A stretch of 53,675 nucleotides of DNA from JAJFUB01 sp964622325 (lineage in GTDB: Bacteria; Armatimonadota; Zipacnadia; Zipacnadales; UBA11051): the NCBI GenBank assembly GCA_964622325.1, contig CAZUOJ010000015.1, positions 1 through 53,675 of the forward strand. The letters are read 5' to 3'. The notes below the pieces were generated by a model that ran no database searches, had not been told where the DNA came from, and worked only from the letters and a program-made list of their open reading frames with translations. Every line of letters starts with the position of its first letter. Within the stretch, counting starts at the first letter, position 1. Of this stretch, positions 18,132-27,440 are shown piece after piece. Position numbers and translations under genes: made by a program.

Positions 18132-18160
18132 AGCCCAAAATTTGGCTTTTTGGCTTTTGG
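18131..18160 (+). terminator. Weak terminator after the GH5-like gene
   Basis: AAGCC (18131-18135) pairs with GGCTT (18144-18148), followed by T-rich sequence. A second inverted repeat, GCGCCCA with TGGGCGC (about 18160-18190), overlaps the last codons of the convergent minus-strand gene. The pair probably separates the convergent transcripts. Confidence 0.4.
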
Positions 18161-18178
18161 CGCCCATTGATAAAAAAA

Positions 18179-19183
18179 CTATTTGGGCGCTAGCTTCAAA
18201 TCATCAAAATATGTTTCGCCCTTGCTGCCTGTGCGAGGAACAATCAGGACGCTGTCGTGGGGCTTGAGCTGAAATTCATAAGAAAACGGCGTCCAATCTT
18301 TCGCCGGCGGCAGAGAATGTGTGAGATATTCTGCCTGTTGTCCGCCAGCTTGTGTGATTACGGACACGGCAGCGCCGCCCTCAGATTTATATTGGCCGCT
18401 GAGCACATAGGGCACGCCCGGCCGCAGGGGCTCCAGCTGCTGTGTAAGGACAAGATTAAGCGTGCCGGCTATGCCGACAAAACGAAAAGCCCGTCGGCCT
18501 GCCACGCCGCCCTCCACAACGCCAGCCTCATATTTCGTTGTGGCGTCCGCGGACCACGCGCCTAGTGTCCAGCCCACGGGCTTGCCCTCTGTGTCCAATT
18601 CCTCAAAGCTGCCATTAGCCAAAAGCGGCGCTGTGGAGAATTTCAGCGTCAGGCTGACGCTGTTAGCTTCAGGCGCCAAATCGCGGACTGTGGCCGTTAA
18701 TGTATAACGGGCAGGCGGCACAGCGCCTAATTTTATAGCCACGCGCAACATTTTGTTATCCGGCGAAAGCTTTGTTACAGAAATTTGTGCGGGCGGCAGC
18801 GCCTGGCCATTTAGCCACACGCGCACAGCAGACGCTTCGAGGGGATTTTTGTCATCTTTTACGGCAAAAGCAATTTCGCCGGGGGGCGTCGCTACAAGCC
18901 CTAAATCCAATTCCTCTATCTTCCGCTCCTGTGTATCGACAAGCACTTTAATAATTGTCGGCGGCTCGCGATCCTCCAAAATCATCCATTTAGGCTTGTT
19001 TAAGACAATGAGCGTGGCGTTGCCGCCTATTTGCTCCGGCGAGAGCGTGAATTTCAGCATGCCTCCGGCGCTCGTCGCCTGTAGGGGCTTCCAGACGCCC
19101 TCCGCCGTCCGATAAAAGCTGCCCTGCCCCAATGCCACCCCACACAGGCCCCACAGGGCCCAGACAAACATTATTTTGCGCAT
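18179..19183 (-). CDS. Secreted two-domain protein with CBM-like C-terminus
   Basis: This 334-residue protein has a signal peptide (MRKIMFVWALWGLCGVALGQ). The middle (~60-180) reads like an immunoglobulin-like beta-sandwich. Residues ~185-334 resemble a CBM4/9-type jelly-roll: LLANGSFEELDTEGKPVGWTL, then VPYVLSGQYKSEGG and a closing GETYFDDLKL. CAGGAG upstream of ATG supports the start. It is the third gene of the minus-strand heparinase operon, 53 bp after the oxidoreductase. No catalytic signature is visible; a glycan-binding accessory role is inference. Confidence 0.65.
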   Translation of the reverse strand: MRKIMFVWALWGLCGVALGQGSFYRTAEGVWKPLQATSAGGMLKFTLSPEQIGGNATLIVLNKPKWMILEDREPPTIIKVLVDTQERKIEELDLGLVATPPGEIAFAVKDDKNPLEASAVRVWLNGQALPPAQISVTKLSPDNKMLRVAIKLGAVPPARYTLTATVRDLAPEANSVSLTLKFSTAPLLANGSFEELDTEGKPVGWTLGAWSADATTKYEAGVVEGGVAGRRAFRFVGIAGTLNLVLTQQLEPLRPGVPYVLSGQYKSEGGAAVSVITQAGGQQAEYLTHSLPPAKDWTPFSYEFQLKPHDSVLIVPRTGSKGETYFDDLKLAPK

Positions 19184-19236
19184 GTGCGTCTCCTGAGCAA
19201 AAAGCTTTTTAATCTAGCGCCATTTACAAAAACAAA

Positions 19237-20397
19237 CTAGGAGGGAAATTGCAGCTCCTCGAGCATATCGACATTGGCCCAATTCCCTGTGGCGGCGCTT
19301 TGTCGCACAGCTTCATCGACGGCTTGTGTTCGGACTCCATCATAAATCGTCGCTGTTCCCAAACGCCCTTCTGCAATTGCCTGCAAAAAATCAAACAGAC
19401 AATGGACATGAAAACGCATCCAGCCAACAGGAAGTTTGGGCGAGGGCAGGACGCTGGGCTTGGGATAACGTTGGACACATTCAATTTGCGTCCAGCCGCG
19501 CCGCCCGCCCAGATCCGCCTCTGGACATGTCGCATCATACGCATAGAGAAAATTAGGATCCATCATATTAAAGCGCAGCGCGCCCTTTTCCCCAAAAATG
19601 AGGAATTCCAGGCCATCCTGGCTGCCTGTGGCAAAGCGCGAAGCTTCTAAAAATCCCCGCGCGCCGTTTGCCATGCGAGCCTCAAAGGCCACATAATCGT
19701 CCACTTCTACAGGCTTCAGCTCTGAAGATCCGGCGGCTGCGGGACGCTGTGTAATAAATGTTTCCATGCTGGCGCGCACGGCGGCATATTCGCCCAGAAG
19801 ATAACGCATCAAATCGATAACATGGCTGCCTAAATCGCTCAGCGCGCCGCCGCCCGCTTCCTTTGAAAGCCGCCAGGAAATAGGCCGGCGTGGATCCGCA
19901 TAGCCGGCATGATAATAGGCGGCGCGAAAATGATACACGCGCCCCAAAAAGCCCTCCTGAATCAATTGCCAGGCGCGCATTGTCGCCGGGATGAAGCGCA
20001 CATGAAATGTCATTCCGTGCAACACATCGGGATGTTCCTGCAAGCAGCGCGCAATGTCTTTCGCGGAGGCCAGCGATGTCGTCAGCGGCTTGTCGCAATA
20101 AATGTGTTTGCCAGCCGCCACTGCCTGCACAATCTGTTCATGATGCAGATGATTGGGCGTGGCAATGTCTATTATCTGTATGCGCTCATCCTCCAGCAAA
20201 TCCGTCAGATTTGTTGTTCCATACAAAAATTCGCCGATTTCCGCGGCGCGGGCAGCTGTCTCGGGGCGGCTCGTGCACACGCCAATCAGCCGCGGCGTTA
20301 TAGGCGCCGGATCGTAAAACAGTTTCAGCGTGCGATAGCCGTATGTATGAACTTTGCCAATAAAGCCAAAGCCCACAAGGCCAATGCCTATTTCCAT
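19237..20397 (-). CDS. Gfo/Idh/MocA family oxidoreductase
   Basis: This 386-residue NAD(P)-dependent dehydrogenase has an N-terminal Rossmann fold starting IGLVGFGFIGKVH and the lysine motif CDKP (EKP variant) in HIYCDKPLTTS. A C-terminal alpha/beta dimerisation and substrate domain follows. The second ATG at 20397 is chosen over the one at 20412 because GGAG lies nine bases before it. Family members oxidise or reduce sugars, inositols and sugar acids. It sits between the heparinase-like lyase and a CBM-like protein in one operon, so it probably processes a monosaccharide or uronic acid released by the lyase. Confidence 0.9.
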   Translation of the reverse strand: MEIGIGLVGFGFIGKVHTYGYRTLKLFYDPAPITPRLIGVCTSRPETAARAAEIGEFLYGTTNLTDLLEDERIQIIDIATPNHLHHEQIVQAVAAGKHIYCDKPLTTSLASAKDIARCLQEHPDVLHGMTFHVRFIPATMRAWQLIQEGFLGRVYHFRAAYYHAGYADPRRPISWRLSKEAGGGALSDLGSHVIDLMRYLLGEYAAVRASMETFITQRPAAAGSSELKPVEVDDYVAFEARMANGARGFLEASRFATGSQDGLEFLIFGEKGALRFNMMDPNFLYAYDATCPEADLGGRRGWTQIECVQRYPKPSVLPSPKLPVGWMRFHVHCLFDFLQAIAEGRLGTATIYDGVRTQAVDEAVRQSAATGNWANVDMLEELQFPS

Positions 20398-20437
20398 TAT
20401 TTTTTGCTCCATTCGCTTGCAATATAGTTATTGTGGC

Positions 20438-23400
20438 TTAGGGCTTATTCGGCAATGTCAGAATGTATTCCTGCCGCGGCTTCACAGCAATTGTTTGCGG
20501 CTTGCCCCTGTCCCATTGCCAGAGGAGCTGGCCTCGGCTGTCATAGCCCGCCTTAAGCCTTGCTTTTTGGCCCTGTATTTTAACATACAGGCTTAACGGC
20601 CTGTCTGCCTTCAATGTCAAGCGGCTGTCCTGATAGCTGTACATGCGCACAAGCGAAAGCGCCCAGCCGTCCTGTTGCTGTCGCCGGCACACAAGCGCGC
20701 CCTTAAAGCTGCCCTTCTCCCATGTGGCGGGCTTGTTGGGATCTGCCGCCAGCTTCAAGCGATGCTGGGGCCAGACGATCTCATAGCCGTCTTCTTGCCG
20801 TGCTGTGATGAGATTGTTCGCAGCTAGATTTTCGGAGGCATTCAGCATTGTAATAAAAGCCGTATCCCGGGCTTCACGCCGCAAAATCATCATCGGCATG
20901 TGCTTATCCAACGCTGTTGTGATGCTTTCCGCAATGATTAATTGTGTGGGCTCGCCGCCCGCGGCCACAATGCGGAAAGGCTGCGTTTTAGCGTTCCACA
21001 CGATATTTAAGGGCTCTGTGACAAAGCTGGAGCCTTGCGCCTTGTGGATATGCTGATAGCCGCAGCGCTGGCCCAGCGGATCGCTGAGCGGCTCTAGCGG
21101 CACGGAAGCCTCCGCAAAAGGCGCATCAATATGCAACGCATAATCATAAATATGTTTCTCCGCGCTCTGGGCTCGATAAATATCCAGAATCTGGCCGCTT
21201 ATGAGCGCCACTGTGCGCGTTAATTGTACGCCCTTGTAGACATTATCACAGCTCGCCTGCACTATACGCATTTGGGCATCCGCATGGAAGAAATCCAGCC
21301 TCCCCCAGGCGCGTTGCTCAAATGTATCGCAGGGCCATGTCTGATCCTTATCAAGAGCGGGCCATTGGCTTATGCCGTCCACTGTGAGCGTATTATGGCT
21401 GATTGTATGCGCTGTCCACTGTCCTTTTTCTTTGCTGTCGTAGCCACAGGAGCCAAAATCCGGAATGATATGCTGGCCATCGCGCCATACAACGAGGCTG
21501 AGCTTATCCGGATGGCCATGTCCGCCCCCATAAGGGCCGAATGTCATATTCACTGCCAGTCCCTTGCGGCTGGGCAACTCTTCCCCATATTCATGTTCGC
21601 GCAGCAAGGCAAAGCCTGAAGAGGGAAACAGGCTGCAGCCTGCCTCCAGCACGCCGTTATTGCCAAACGACTCCCCCGTGTAATCAAAACGGCCGGGGAC
21701 AGCGGGCGACTCAAAAAGCAAATCATCCAGACGCGGCCCGTCCGAGGAGGCGTCCGTCATTACAGGGGAGCCCGGGCCAATGTGGGCTGGCACAGCCCCC
21801 AAGGGCGCCCAATCGTCCAGCAGGCCGTCTATCTTGATATTTTGCGCCCGGGGCGCCCGCATTGTTTTATCCGCCATTCCGCCTGTGCGGGATAAGAGCA
21901 CAAAGCCTCCTTGCGCCGAATCATAACGATCATTCACACAGGCCCAGCTCAGCATTTTTTCTTTGCTTGTCGCGCCTGTAAGCGCATCACAATCATACAG
22001 CACAAAATCTGCCACAAGCTTCCGGCCCTCTTGCGGCACAAATGGCGTGCCTTTTTCTTCTTGCTGCGGCTGCAATTCCTCCACGGGAATAGCGAATTCC
22101 AGCGCATATCCCAAGGGCGTCTTGCGCACGGCAAATTGGCCTGTGCTCACGCCTCCATAGAGCGCGCTGAAGCGATTAAACAAAGCCGCAACAGGCGGAA
22201 TTTTGTCAAAATCTCCCGGACTGAGGCCATAAATAAAATCATACGGCCCGCCTGGCTCCTCGCGCCATTTCAGGCCAATCCAAAGGGCATCGCCTTGCCA
22301 GATTTCGCCGGGCTGATTCCAGCTATTACGGACGATTTGATCTGTAATGTCCGCAGCAATGTAAAGATATTTGTCCTCCCATGCCATCCATATTTTGGCT
22401 TCTGCATCCTGGGGCCCCACGCGTGGAATCGTTATTTGCCGGCCTAAATTAATCAGCCAGGCGTATTTGGGATCCCGATATCGTTCCCAGGCCGCCCGAT
22501 ATTCAGGATTGACAGATAGCGGCCCCCTGCTGCTATCGGCCACGACAGGCCATGTCAAATCAGGGAATGTATAATAAAAAAGGGCATCAAACATTAGCTT
22601 TAGGCTTTTGGGGCCATTATCGCCGTCGCCCACGCAATAATTAATGATAGGCTCTCGATCTTCATTATAATCATCGGGCACCGCCAGCTTATACAAATCC
22701 ATATTGCAATGATAAGCCGCCTGCAAAAAAGGAAACAGGGCGCTCAACACAAAGCTGTGATAGCCCGCTGAACGCTCCCAAAACAGGCCGTCATCATGCA
22801 CATCATGTGCCAGAAGATGTTTCAGGCCATACGGCCCATCCAGGGCATATTCCAGCATATCGGCGTCGCGCAAGAGCAGGCCGCAAAGCCCGACAGCGGA
22901 GATGAACCAAGCCTGGAAATTGTAACACTTATAATGCAAATCCCCGGGGCGCAAATCCTGAGGATTGTTGTAATCGCGCACCCAAAATAGCTCTGCGGCG
23001 GGCCGCAATAGCCCTTCTTCAATGAGCTTATGATCTTCGGCCGAAAAACACGGGCTTTCGTAAACAAGATCATAAGCGCAAACGAGGGGCACGAACCATG
23101 TGGCCTCATACAGGCCCGATATTGTTTTCGCTAAACGCACGCGCCCGCCGCGGACGGGCAAATTGTTGTATAGCTTCGCGTATGCCACGAGAGCATCCCG
23201 CACATATTGTGCGCAGCGCTCATCGCTTAAAAGCTGATAATACAGGCCCATTTGCTGCAGCCGCCTGCTTACTGCGGATTGCCCATCTTGAGGCTCCGAG
23301 GGGATCTGTGCAGGCTGCTTCAAGGCGCTTTCGGCCGCTGTGCGGAGCGATTGCGCCAGCTTTTCATATTCCTTTGTCTGCAGGGCCCGGCGCGCTCGCT

Positions 23401-24532
23401 CCAGCCGCGCCTGGCTAAAGAGCAGATAAGGATGTTTTGCCGGCATGCTGCCCTCCGCGCTCACAAGCGGCGCCATCGGCAAAATCTCGACGCCTTTGCG
23501 AGCGCTCAAAGCGCTCTCTTCATCCGGCGATTTCACCACAAGGACACAATAACGCTCCCGGGCAGCGGGCGCCAGATATTCTGTTTGCGTGGGAGGCAAT
23601 TCCGCGATGAGCTGGCGCGCGAGCGGAACAGCCTCAGGCCGCGTACTCCAATATAATTGCACGACCGCACAGCGGCTTTGTGGCGCCAATTGCCATGTTA
23701 GGCGCACAGAGCCATCCAGCCGCTTTGTGGCTGTGAAGCTCAGCGGCGGCAGGGGCGGCAGCAATTTGCCCGTTTTCATTTTTATAGTTACGGGCGCGCT
23801 TTCCCTGCCCTCCTTTGTAAATGCAATGACAGCATATTCGTATGTCTTGTGACTGGCGACGGATATATCCGTATAGGCCGTGTCTGTCGTCGTGCCTACT
23901 AATTGTCCGTCCCGCAATAGGCGATATTGCAGCAGCCCTGCGACATCGGGATGTCCTTCCCATTGCAGCTGCACAGCGCCCTGGGGCAAAATACGCGCCT
24001 GTACATTCCGCGGCCTCATTAACGCATTGACATCCAGAGCTTCCAGCTTCACATTCTCATAGCGGAAATTGTGATTGTAATAATGCAGGAGGCCCACACG
24101 GCCGCGGGCGGGCGGCTCCCCATAAATTGTCGCGTTTGTGGCTATGAGCTCGCCCTCGCGATAAAGCCGCACATGCTCGCCCAGCACGATAAGCCGAAAT
24201 TGATAGCGCCGCTCGGGCGTCAGGCCTTGCACAGGCAAAAAAATGGCGCGGCGATTACTAGGATTGTTCGGCGCCACGCTCCAGACAACAATTGCCCGCA
24301 GATTGCTGCCTCCAGCCGGGCGGGGAATTAAATCAAAGGAAAAGCAGAAATCCTGATAATCTTGCGCTGATAATAGATAACGATCGCCTGTGCTCTGGCC
24401 GCCATCACTGATTTCAATAGCGCCATCGGGGCTAATTTTGTAGGCTTCCGGCGCAGGCGCCCACAGCCCTTCCGTCCACGCTCTCCCATATGCTAGCCAC
24501 AACAAAACGCCCCAAAACAATGTCTTGCCCAT
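20438..24532 (-). CDS. Secreted heparinase II/III-type polysaccharide lyase with inserted CBM9
   Basis: This 1364-residue secreted protein has a signal peptide of ~20 residues. Order: concanavalin-like domain (25-165), two fibronectin III domains (172-255, 262-350), an (alpha/alpha) toroid typical of alginate lyase/heparinase (~360-700, LHYKCYNFQAWFISA), a CBM9-like region (~700-925) and the heparinase II/III C-terminal beta-sandwich (~930-1364: GGGHGHPDKLSLVVWRDG, PDFGSCGYDS, ISHNTLTVDG). The CBM9-like segment is unusual: its body (AKIWMAWEDKYLYIAADITD at ~711-730) comes before the motif that normally opens the domain (IKIDGLLDDW at 899-908), which implies circular permutation. GGAGG precedes ATG. 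It is the first gene of an operon with a Gfo/Idh/MocA oxidoreductase. The substrate is probably an acidic polysaccharide. Confidence 0.85.
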   Translation of the reverse strand: MGKTLFWGVLLWLAYGRAWTEGLWAPAPEAYKISPDGAIEISDGGQSTGDRYLLSAQDYQDFCFSFDLIPRPAGGSNLRAIVVWSVAPNNPSNRRAIFLPVQGLTPERRYQFRLIVLGEHVRLYREGELIATNATIYGEPPARGRVGLLHYYNHNFRYENVKLEALDVNALMRPRNVQARILPQGAVQLQWEGHPDVAGLLQYRLLRDGQLVGTTTDTAYTDISVASHKTYEYAVIAFTKEGRESAPVTIKMKTGKLLPPLPPLSFTATKRLDGSVRLTWQLAPQSRCAVVQLYWSTRPEAVPLARQLIAELPPTQTEYLAPAARERYCVLVVKSPDEESALSARKGVEILPMAPLVSAEGSMPAKHPYLLFSQARLERARRALQTKEYEKLAQSLRTAAESALKQPAQIPSEPQDGQSAVSRRLQQMGLYYQLLSDERCAQYVRDALVAYAKLYNNLPVRGGRVRLAKTISGLYEATWFVPLVCAYDLVYESPCFSAEDHKLIEEGLLRPAAELFWVRDYNNPQDLRPGDLHYKCYNFQAWFISAVGLCGLLLRDADMLEYALDGPYGLKHLLAHDVHDDGLFWERSAGYHSFVLSALFPFLQAAYHCNMDLYKLAVPDDYNEDREPIINYCVGDGDNGPKSLKLMFDALFYYTFPDLTWPVVADSSRGPLSVNPEYRAAWERYRDPKYAWLINLGRQITIPRVGPQDAEAKIWMAWEDKYLYIAADITDQIVRNSWNQPGEIWQGDALWIGLKWREEPGGPYDFIYGLSPGDFDKIPPVAALFNRFSALYGGVSTGQFAVRKTPLGYALEFAIPVEELQPQQEEKGTPFVPQEGRKLVADFVLYDCDALTGATSKEKMLSWACVNDRYDSAQGGFVLLSRTGGMADKTMRAPRAQNIKIDGLLDDWAPLGAVPAHIGPGSPVMTDASSDGPRLDDLLFESPAVPGRFDYTGESFGNNGVLEAGCSLFPSSGFALLREHEYGEELPSRKGLAVNMTFGPYGGGHGHPDKLSLVVWRDGQHIIPDFGSCGYDSKEKGQWTAHTISHNTLTVDGISQWPALDKDQTWPCDTFEQRAWGRLDFFHADAQMRIVQASCDNVYKGVQLTRTVALISGQILDIYRAQSAEKHIYDYALHIDAPFAEASVPLEPLSDPLGQRCGYQHIHKAQGSSFVTEPLNIVWNAKTQPFRIVAAGGEPTQLIIAESITTALDKHMPMMILRREARDTAFITMLNASENLAANNLITARQEDGYEIVWPQHRLKLAADPNKPATWEKGSFKGALVCRRQQQDGWALSLVRMYSYQDSRLTLKADRPLSLYVKIQGQKARLKAGYDSRGQLLWQWDRGKPQTIAVKPRQEYILTLPNKP

Positions 24533-25307
24533 TTTACAGTCCTCCTTTTGTGGCTATTTAGCGGGAACAACATAAAGCTGCAATATTTTGCGCTCTGTTT
24601 TCGCGAAAGCCCAAACAGCCAGGCGCCATTGTCCCAAAAGAAGTCCTTTATCTGCTGTTCAAAAAGGCGCGCGAGCTGAAAGGCAGCCTTAGCCTCCCAT
24701 AAATTCTTTAAGCCCACGAACATCCTAACGAAATGTTAATACATCAACAGGAGCTAAAATATTTGGCGTTTATAGCCAAAGGAATGTGCCGCCTACAGAA
24801 AAATTTGTTCCCCCAAAATGCGGAATATAAAAACAGACGCCAAACATCTGACATTGTGTCTCTCCACATCTTCAACGCTTTTCGGAAGCTATCGAATTTT
24901 TTTCTCAATTATCATGCTGGATTTATGTTTAGTTCGGACGAAGAGCTGCTAAAAATTAATACGAAAAAGAGCGCTCCCTGATTTGCACAAAATCGGGGGG
25001 CTCGCTAAATGCAAAATGACATCCGCTATCCGCGTTCAGAATAGACATGGAGGACTATTTCCCTGTAAAATAGCCCAGAAGCAGGCAGCCTAACATCGTT
25101 ATTTTCTGTTTGAAATCTATGCTGACAATGAATATACTAATTCAGACTTTGATATTGGCTTAGCCATTGCGAATAGTTGGCGTGCGAGAGAGCAGATTCC
25201 TGTTCATGACATATCTTTGAGAGAAGAATGCCATAGCCAATAACAGGCAAATCAGCCCCGGAAGCGGCATTGCCGAGAGCTGACTCTGTTGACGAGCCCA
25301 ATTTCCT
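24533..25307. other. Long AT-rich intergenic region with no supported gene
   Basis: This 775-bp region lies between the divergent heparinase operon and the glycosyltransferase. No reading frame here has a ribosome-binding site plus protein-like composition. It must hold both promoters. It contains a terminator-like hairpin for the minus strand (24964-25004) and, on the minus strand, a fragment resembling a C-terminal sorting signal (25160-25280), which may be the remains of a lost gene. Confidence 0.5.
24964..25004 (-). terminator. Minus-strand terminator-like hairpin without a visible gene
   Basis: Read on the minus strand, a GAGCCCCCCGATTT arm pairs imperfectly with AAATCAGGGAGCGCTC and is followed by TTTTT. 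No intact minus-strand gene lies upstream of it in this region. Confidence 0.4.
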
Positions 25308-26063
25308 ATGATTGAGCCTGAGCCTTCCATTTTCCTATCTATAATTATTCCGGCTTTCAATGAAGCCCAGCGACTCGGCCCCACATTGGAGCGTATTTTA
25401 GCGTGGCTGGAGGAGCAGGATTTTGCCGCGGAGATAATCGTCGTGGATGATGGCAGCACAGATGGCACAGGCGAGCTGGCGCGGCAAAAGCTGGAAGGAC
25501 GCGTTCTTTTTCGCATATTACGCAACGAGCCTAATATGGGAAAAGCCCTTTCTGTGAAGCGCGGCTTGCTGGAGGGCAAAGGACGCTATCTTTTATTTAC
25601 AGATGCGGATCTTTCCACGCCGATTGAAGAAGCGGAAAAATTGCTGGCAGAATTGCAAGCCGGCGCCGATGTGGCGATTGCCTCCCGCCAGCTTCCCGGG
25701 GCGCAGCTTGTTGTGCATCAGCCTTTTTACAGGGAGCTGGGCGGGCGGCTTTTTGGCCTGCTGAATCAGCTTGTGTTGCTGCCTGGCATCCCGGATAGCC
25801 AATGCGGCTTTAAGGCGTTCACACGACAAGCCGCCCATGCTGTCCTGGCCCATCAAAAGCTATCCGGCTGGGCTTTTGATGCTGAATTATTATATATTGC
25901 CCGCCGGCTGGGCTTCAAAATCGCGCAAATTCCCGTGATGTGGCGCAATGATCCCAACAGCAAAGTCCGCATGTTGCGGGATGGGCTGCGCATGGCCTGT
26001 GATTTGTTTCGAATTAAACGCTGGCATCGCGATTTGCGCCCGCCTCCGGGCAAAGAAACCTAA
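25308..26063 (+). CDS. Family 2 glycosyltransferase, dolichyl-phosphate-glucose synthase-like
   Basis: This 251-residue inverting GT-A transferase makes a lipid-linked sugar. It starts FLSIIIPAFNEAQRLGPTLE and has VVDDGSTDGT, the metal-binding FTDADLSTPI (DxD), the acceptor-loop ASRQLPGA and DSQCGFKAFTR, a combination typical of polyprenyl/dolichyl-phosphate beta-glucosyltransferases. No transmembrane segment is obvious, so it is probably a peripheral membrane protein. The start lacks a clear ribosome-binding site. A UroD-like gene follows 38 bp later. The product could feed the GT-C transferase at 34978; that link is inference. Confidence 0.85.
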   Translation: MIEPEPSIFLSIIIPAFNEAQRLGPTLERILAWLEEQDFAAEIIVVDDGSTDGTGELARQKLEGRVLFRILRNEPNMGKALSVKRGLLEGKGRYLLFTDADLSTPIEEAEKLLAELQAGADVAIASRQLPGAQLVVHQPFYRELGGRLFGLLNQLVLLPGIPDSQCGFKAFTRQAAHAVLAHQKLSGWAFDAELLYIARRLGFKIAQIPVMWRNDPNSKVRMLRDGLRMACDLFRIKRWHRDLRPPPGKET

Positions 26064-26101
26064 ATCTCTAAACATTTTTGTTTTTTCTGAAGGAGAAGAT
26101 A

Positions 26102-27253
26102 ATGACATCTCGAGAACGCATTTTAGCCGCAATACGGCGTGAGGCTGTCGATTATACGCCCTGCCACATTGTGTTTAATCCGCTTACAGGAGTGCAGCGC
26201 CGCGGCTATACCTGGAATTTCCCCTGGCCCCCTGAAGCCTCCCTGGAAGAGCAATTATCTTATCAAGTCGAACAATTAGGCCTGGATCAGCTCGTGTCAT
26301 TCAGCTTTTCTGTCACGCAGACGCCTGCGGATGTCACAAGCGAAATCTGGCGCGAAGGCGATATTCTCCATAAAAAATATCGCACACCGGCAGGAGATTT
26401 GCACGCGGCAGTACGTTTTAATGAATTATGGCCGCATGGAGAGGATATCCCCTTTTACAGTGATTTTAACATCGGCCATTATGTGGAGCCGTGGCTGCAA
26501 ACAGAGGCGGATTTAGAGGCTTTTAAATATGTGTTGCAGCCTCTTTCGCAGGAACAGGCGCGCCGCGAAGCCATCCAGGCTGCCGAAGGGGCCATCCAGC
26601 TCGCCCGCCGATGGGATTTAGCCACGATGGCCCATATCGGCTTAGGCCTCACTGGCGCGCTGCATTTGTTCGGCGCAGAGCCCTTATGCTTGCTTGTTGT
26701 GGAGCAGCCCCAGCTTGTGGAAGCCTATTTAGAATACGAACATCAGCTTAATTTGCTGGCTTTGCACAGCCTGGAGGGCCTGGGCGTGGATATTGTGCGC
26801 CGCAATGGCTTTTATGAAACGGCGGATTTTTATGGGCCAGCTATGCTGGAGCGCTTTTTGGGCGCCCGTTTACGGGCAGAACGGGATGCCGCGCATGCCG
26901 GCGGAATGTTGTTTACATATACAGTCCATACGGGCGTGATGCCCATTCTGGATTATCTGGCGAATCTGGGCTTGGATGCGTATTTCGGGATTGATTTGGC
27001 TTTTGAAGGCGTTATTCCGGAGCTTATCCGCGATAAGCTGGCCGTTCATCGCAGCGTCTGGACGGGCCCCTCCAGCGCCTATCATATGTGGAAAGGCCCG
27101 GAGGCGACGCGCGAAGCTGTCCGCCAGGCCTTTGCAATATTTGGCGCCTGTCCGGGCTTTGTTCTGTCGCCAGCCGTCTCGGCCCACAGCATTATGCCCT
27201 GGGAAAGCACAATGGCCCTGATTGAAGAATGGCAGCGGCTACGCGGAGGCTAA
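26102..27253 (+). CDS. Uroporphyrinogen decarboxylase-like (UroD superfamily) protein
   Basis: This is a 383-residue protein. The start at 26102 (MTSRERILAAIRRE) follows GAAGGAGAAGATA, better than the in-frame ATG at 26078. It has the UroD TIM-barrel layout (THTGVMPILDYLANLGLDAYFGID-type region, then GPSSAYHMWKGP) but lacks the N-terminal RQAGR motif of true HemE, so it is likely one of the UroD-like methyltransferase/unknown enzymes abundant in glycan-degrading environmental bacteria. The same family opens at 53245 with a nearly identical N-terminus. Function is unknown; corrinoid or C1 metabolism is possible by analogy with the MtaA/MtbA branch. Confidence 0.75.
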   Translation: MTSRERILAAIRREAVDYTPCHIVFNPLTGVQRRGYTWNFPWPPEASLEEQLSYQVEQLGLDQLVSFSFSVTQTPADVTSEIWREGDILHKKYRTPAGDLHAAVRFNELWPHGEDIPFYSDFNIGHYVEPWLQTEADLEAFKYVLQPLSQEQARREAIQAAEGAIQLARRWDLATMAHIGLGLTGALHLFGAEPLCLLVVEQPQLVEAYLEYEHQLNLLALHSLEGLGVDIVRRNGFYETADFYGPAMLERFLGARLRAERDAAHAGGMLFTYTVHTGVMPILDYLANLGLDAYFGIDLAFEGVIPELIRDKLAVHRSVWTGPSSAYHMWKGPEATREAVRQAFAIFGACPGFVLSPAVSAHSIMPWESTMALIEEWQRLRGG

Positions 27254-27440
27254 TGCTCATGTGATGAGATCCAGGCGTCGTCAGCCTGCGTGGGGCATAT
27301 CCTTGTTCGAGGGCGCCTTGGGCCTGATTTTGCATTTCCCACAAAACGCCGTCCGCAACGCCGCTTCCTGGGGAAGCAAAAGAGCGTTATTTGAAGGGGG
27401 CCGTTTTGCTCCCCAAATCGTCGCGTCGAGATGTCTGCTC

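Noticed and set aside
24493..24723. Possible 76-residue minus-strand leader gene before the heparinase
   Set aside because: No convincing ribosome-binding site, and it runs out of frame into the heparinase start, which has its own strong GGAGG.
24733..24981. Possible 82-residue plus-strand gene
   Set aside because: No ribosome-binding site, odd composition and no domain; it lies in an AT-rich intergenic region.
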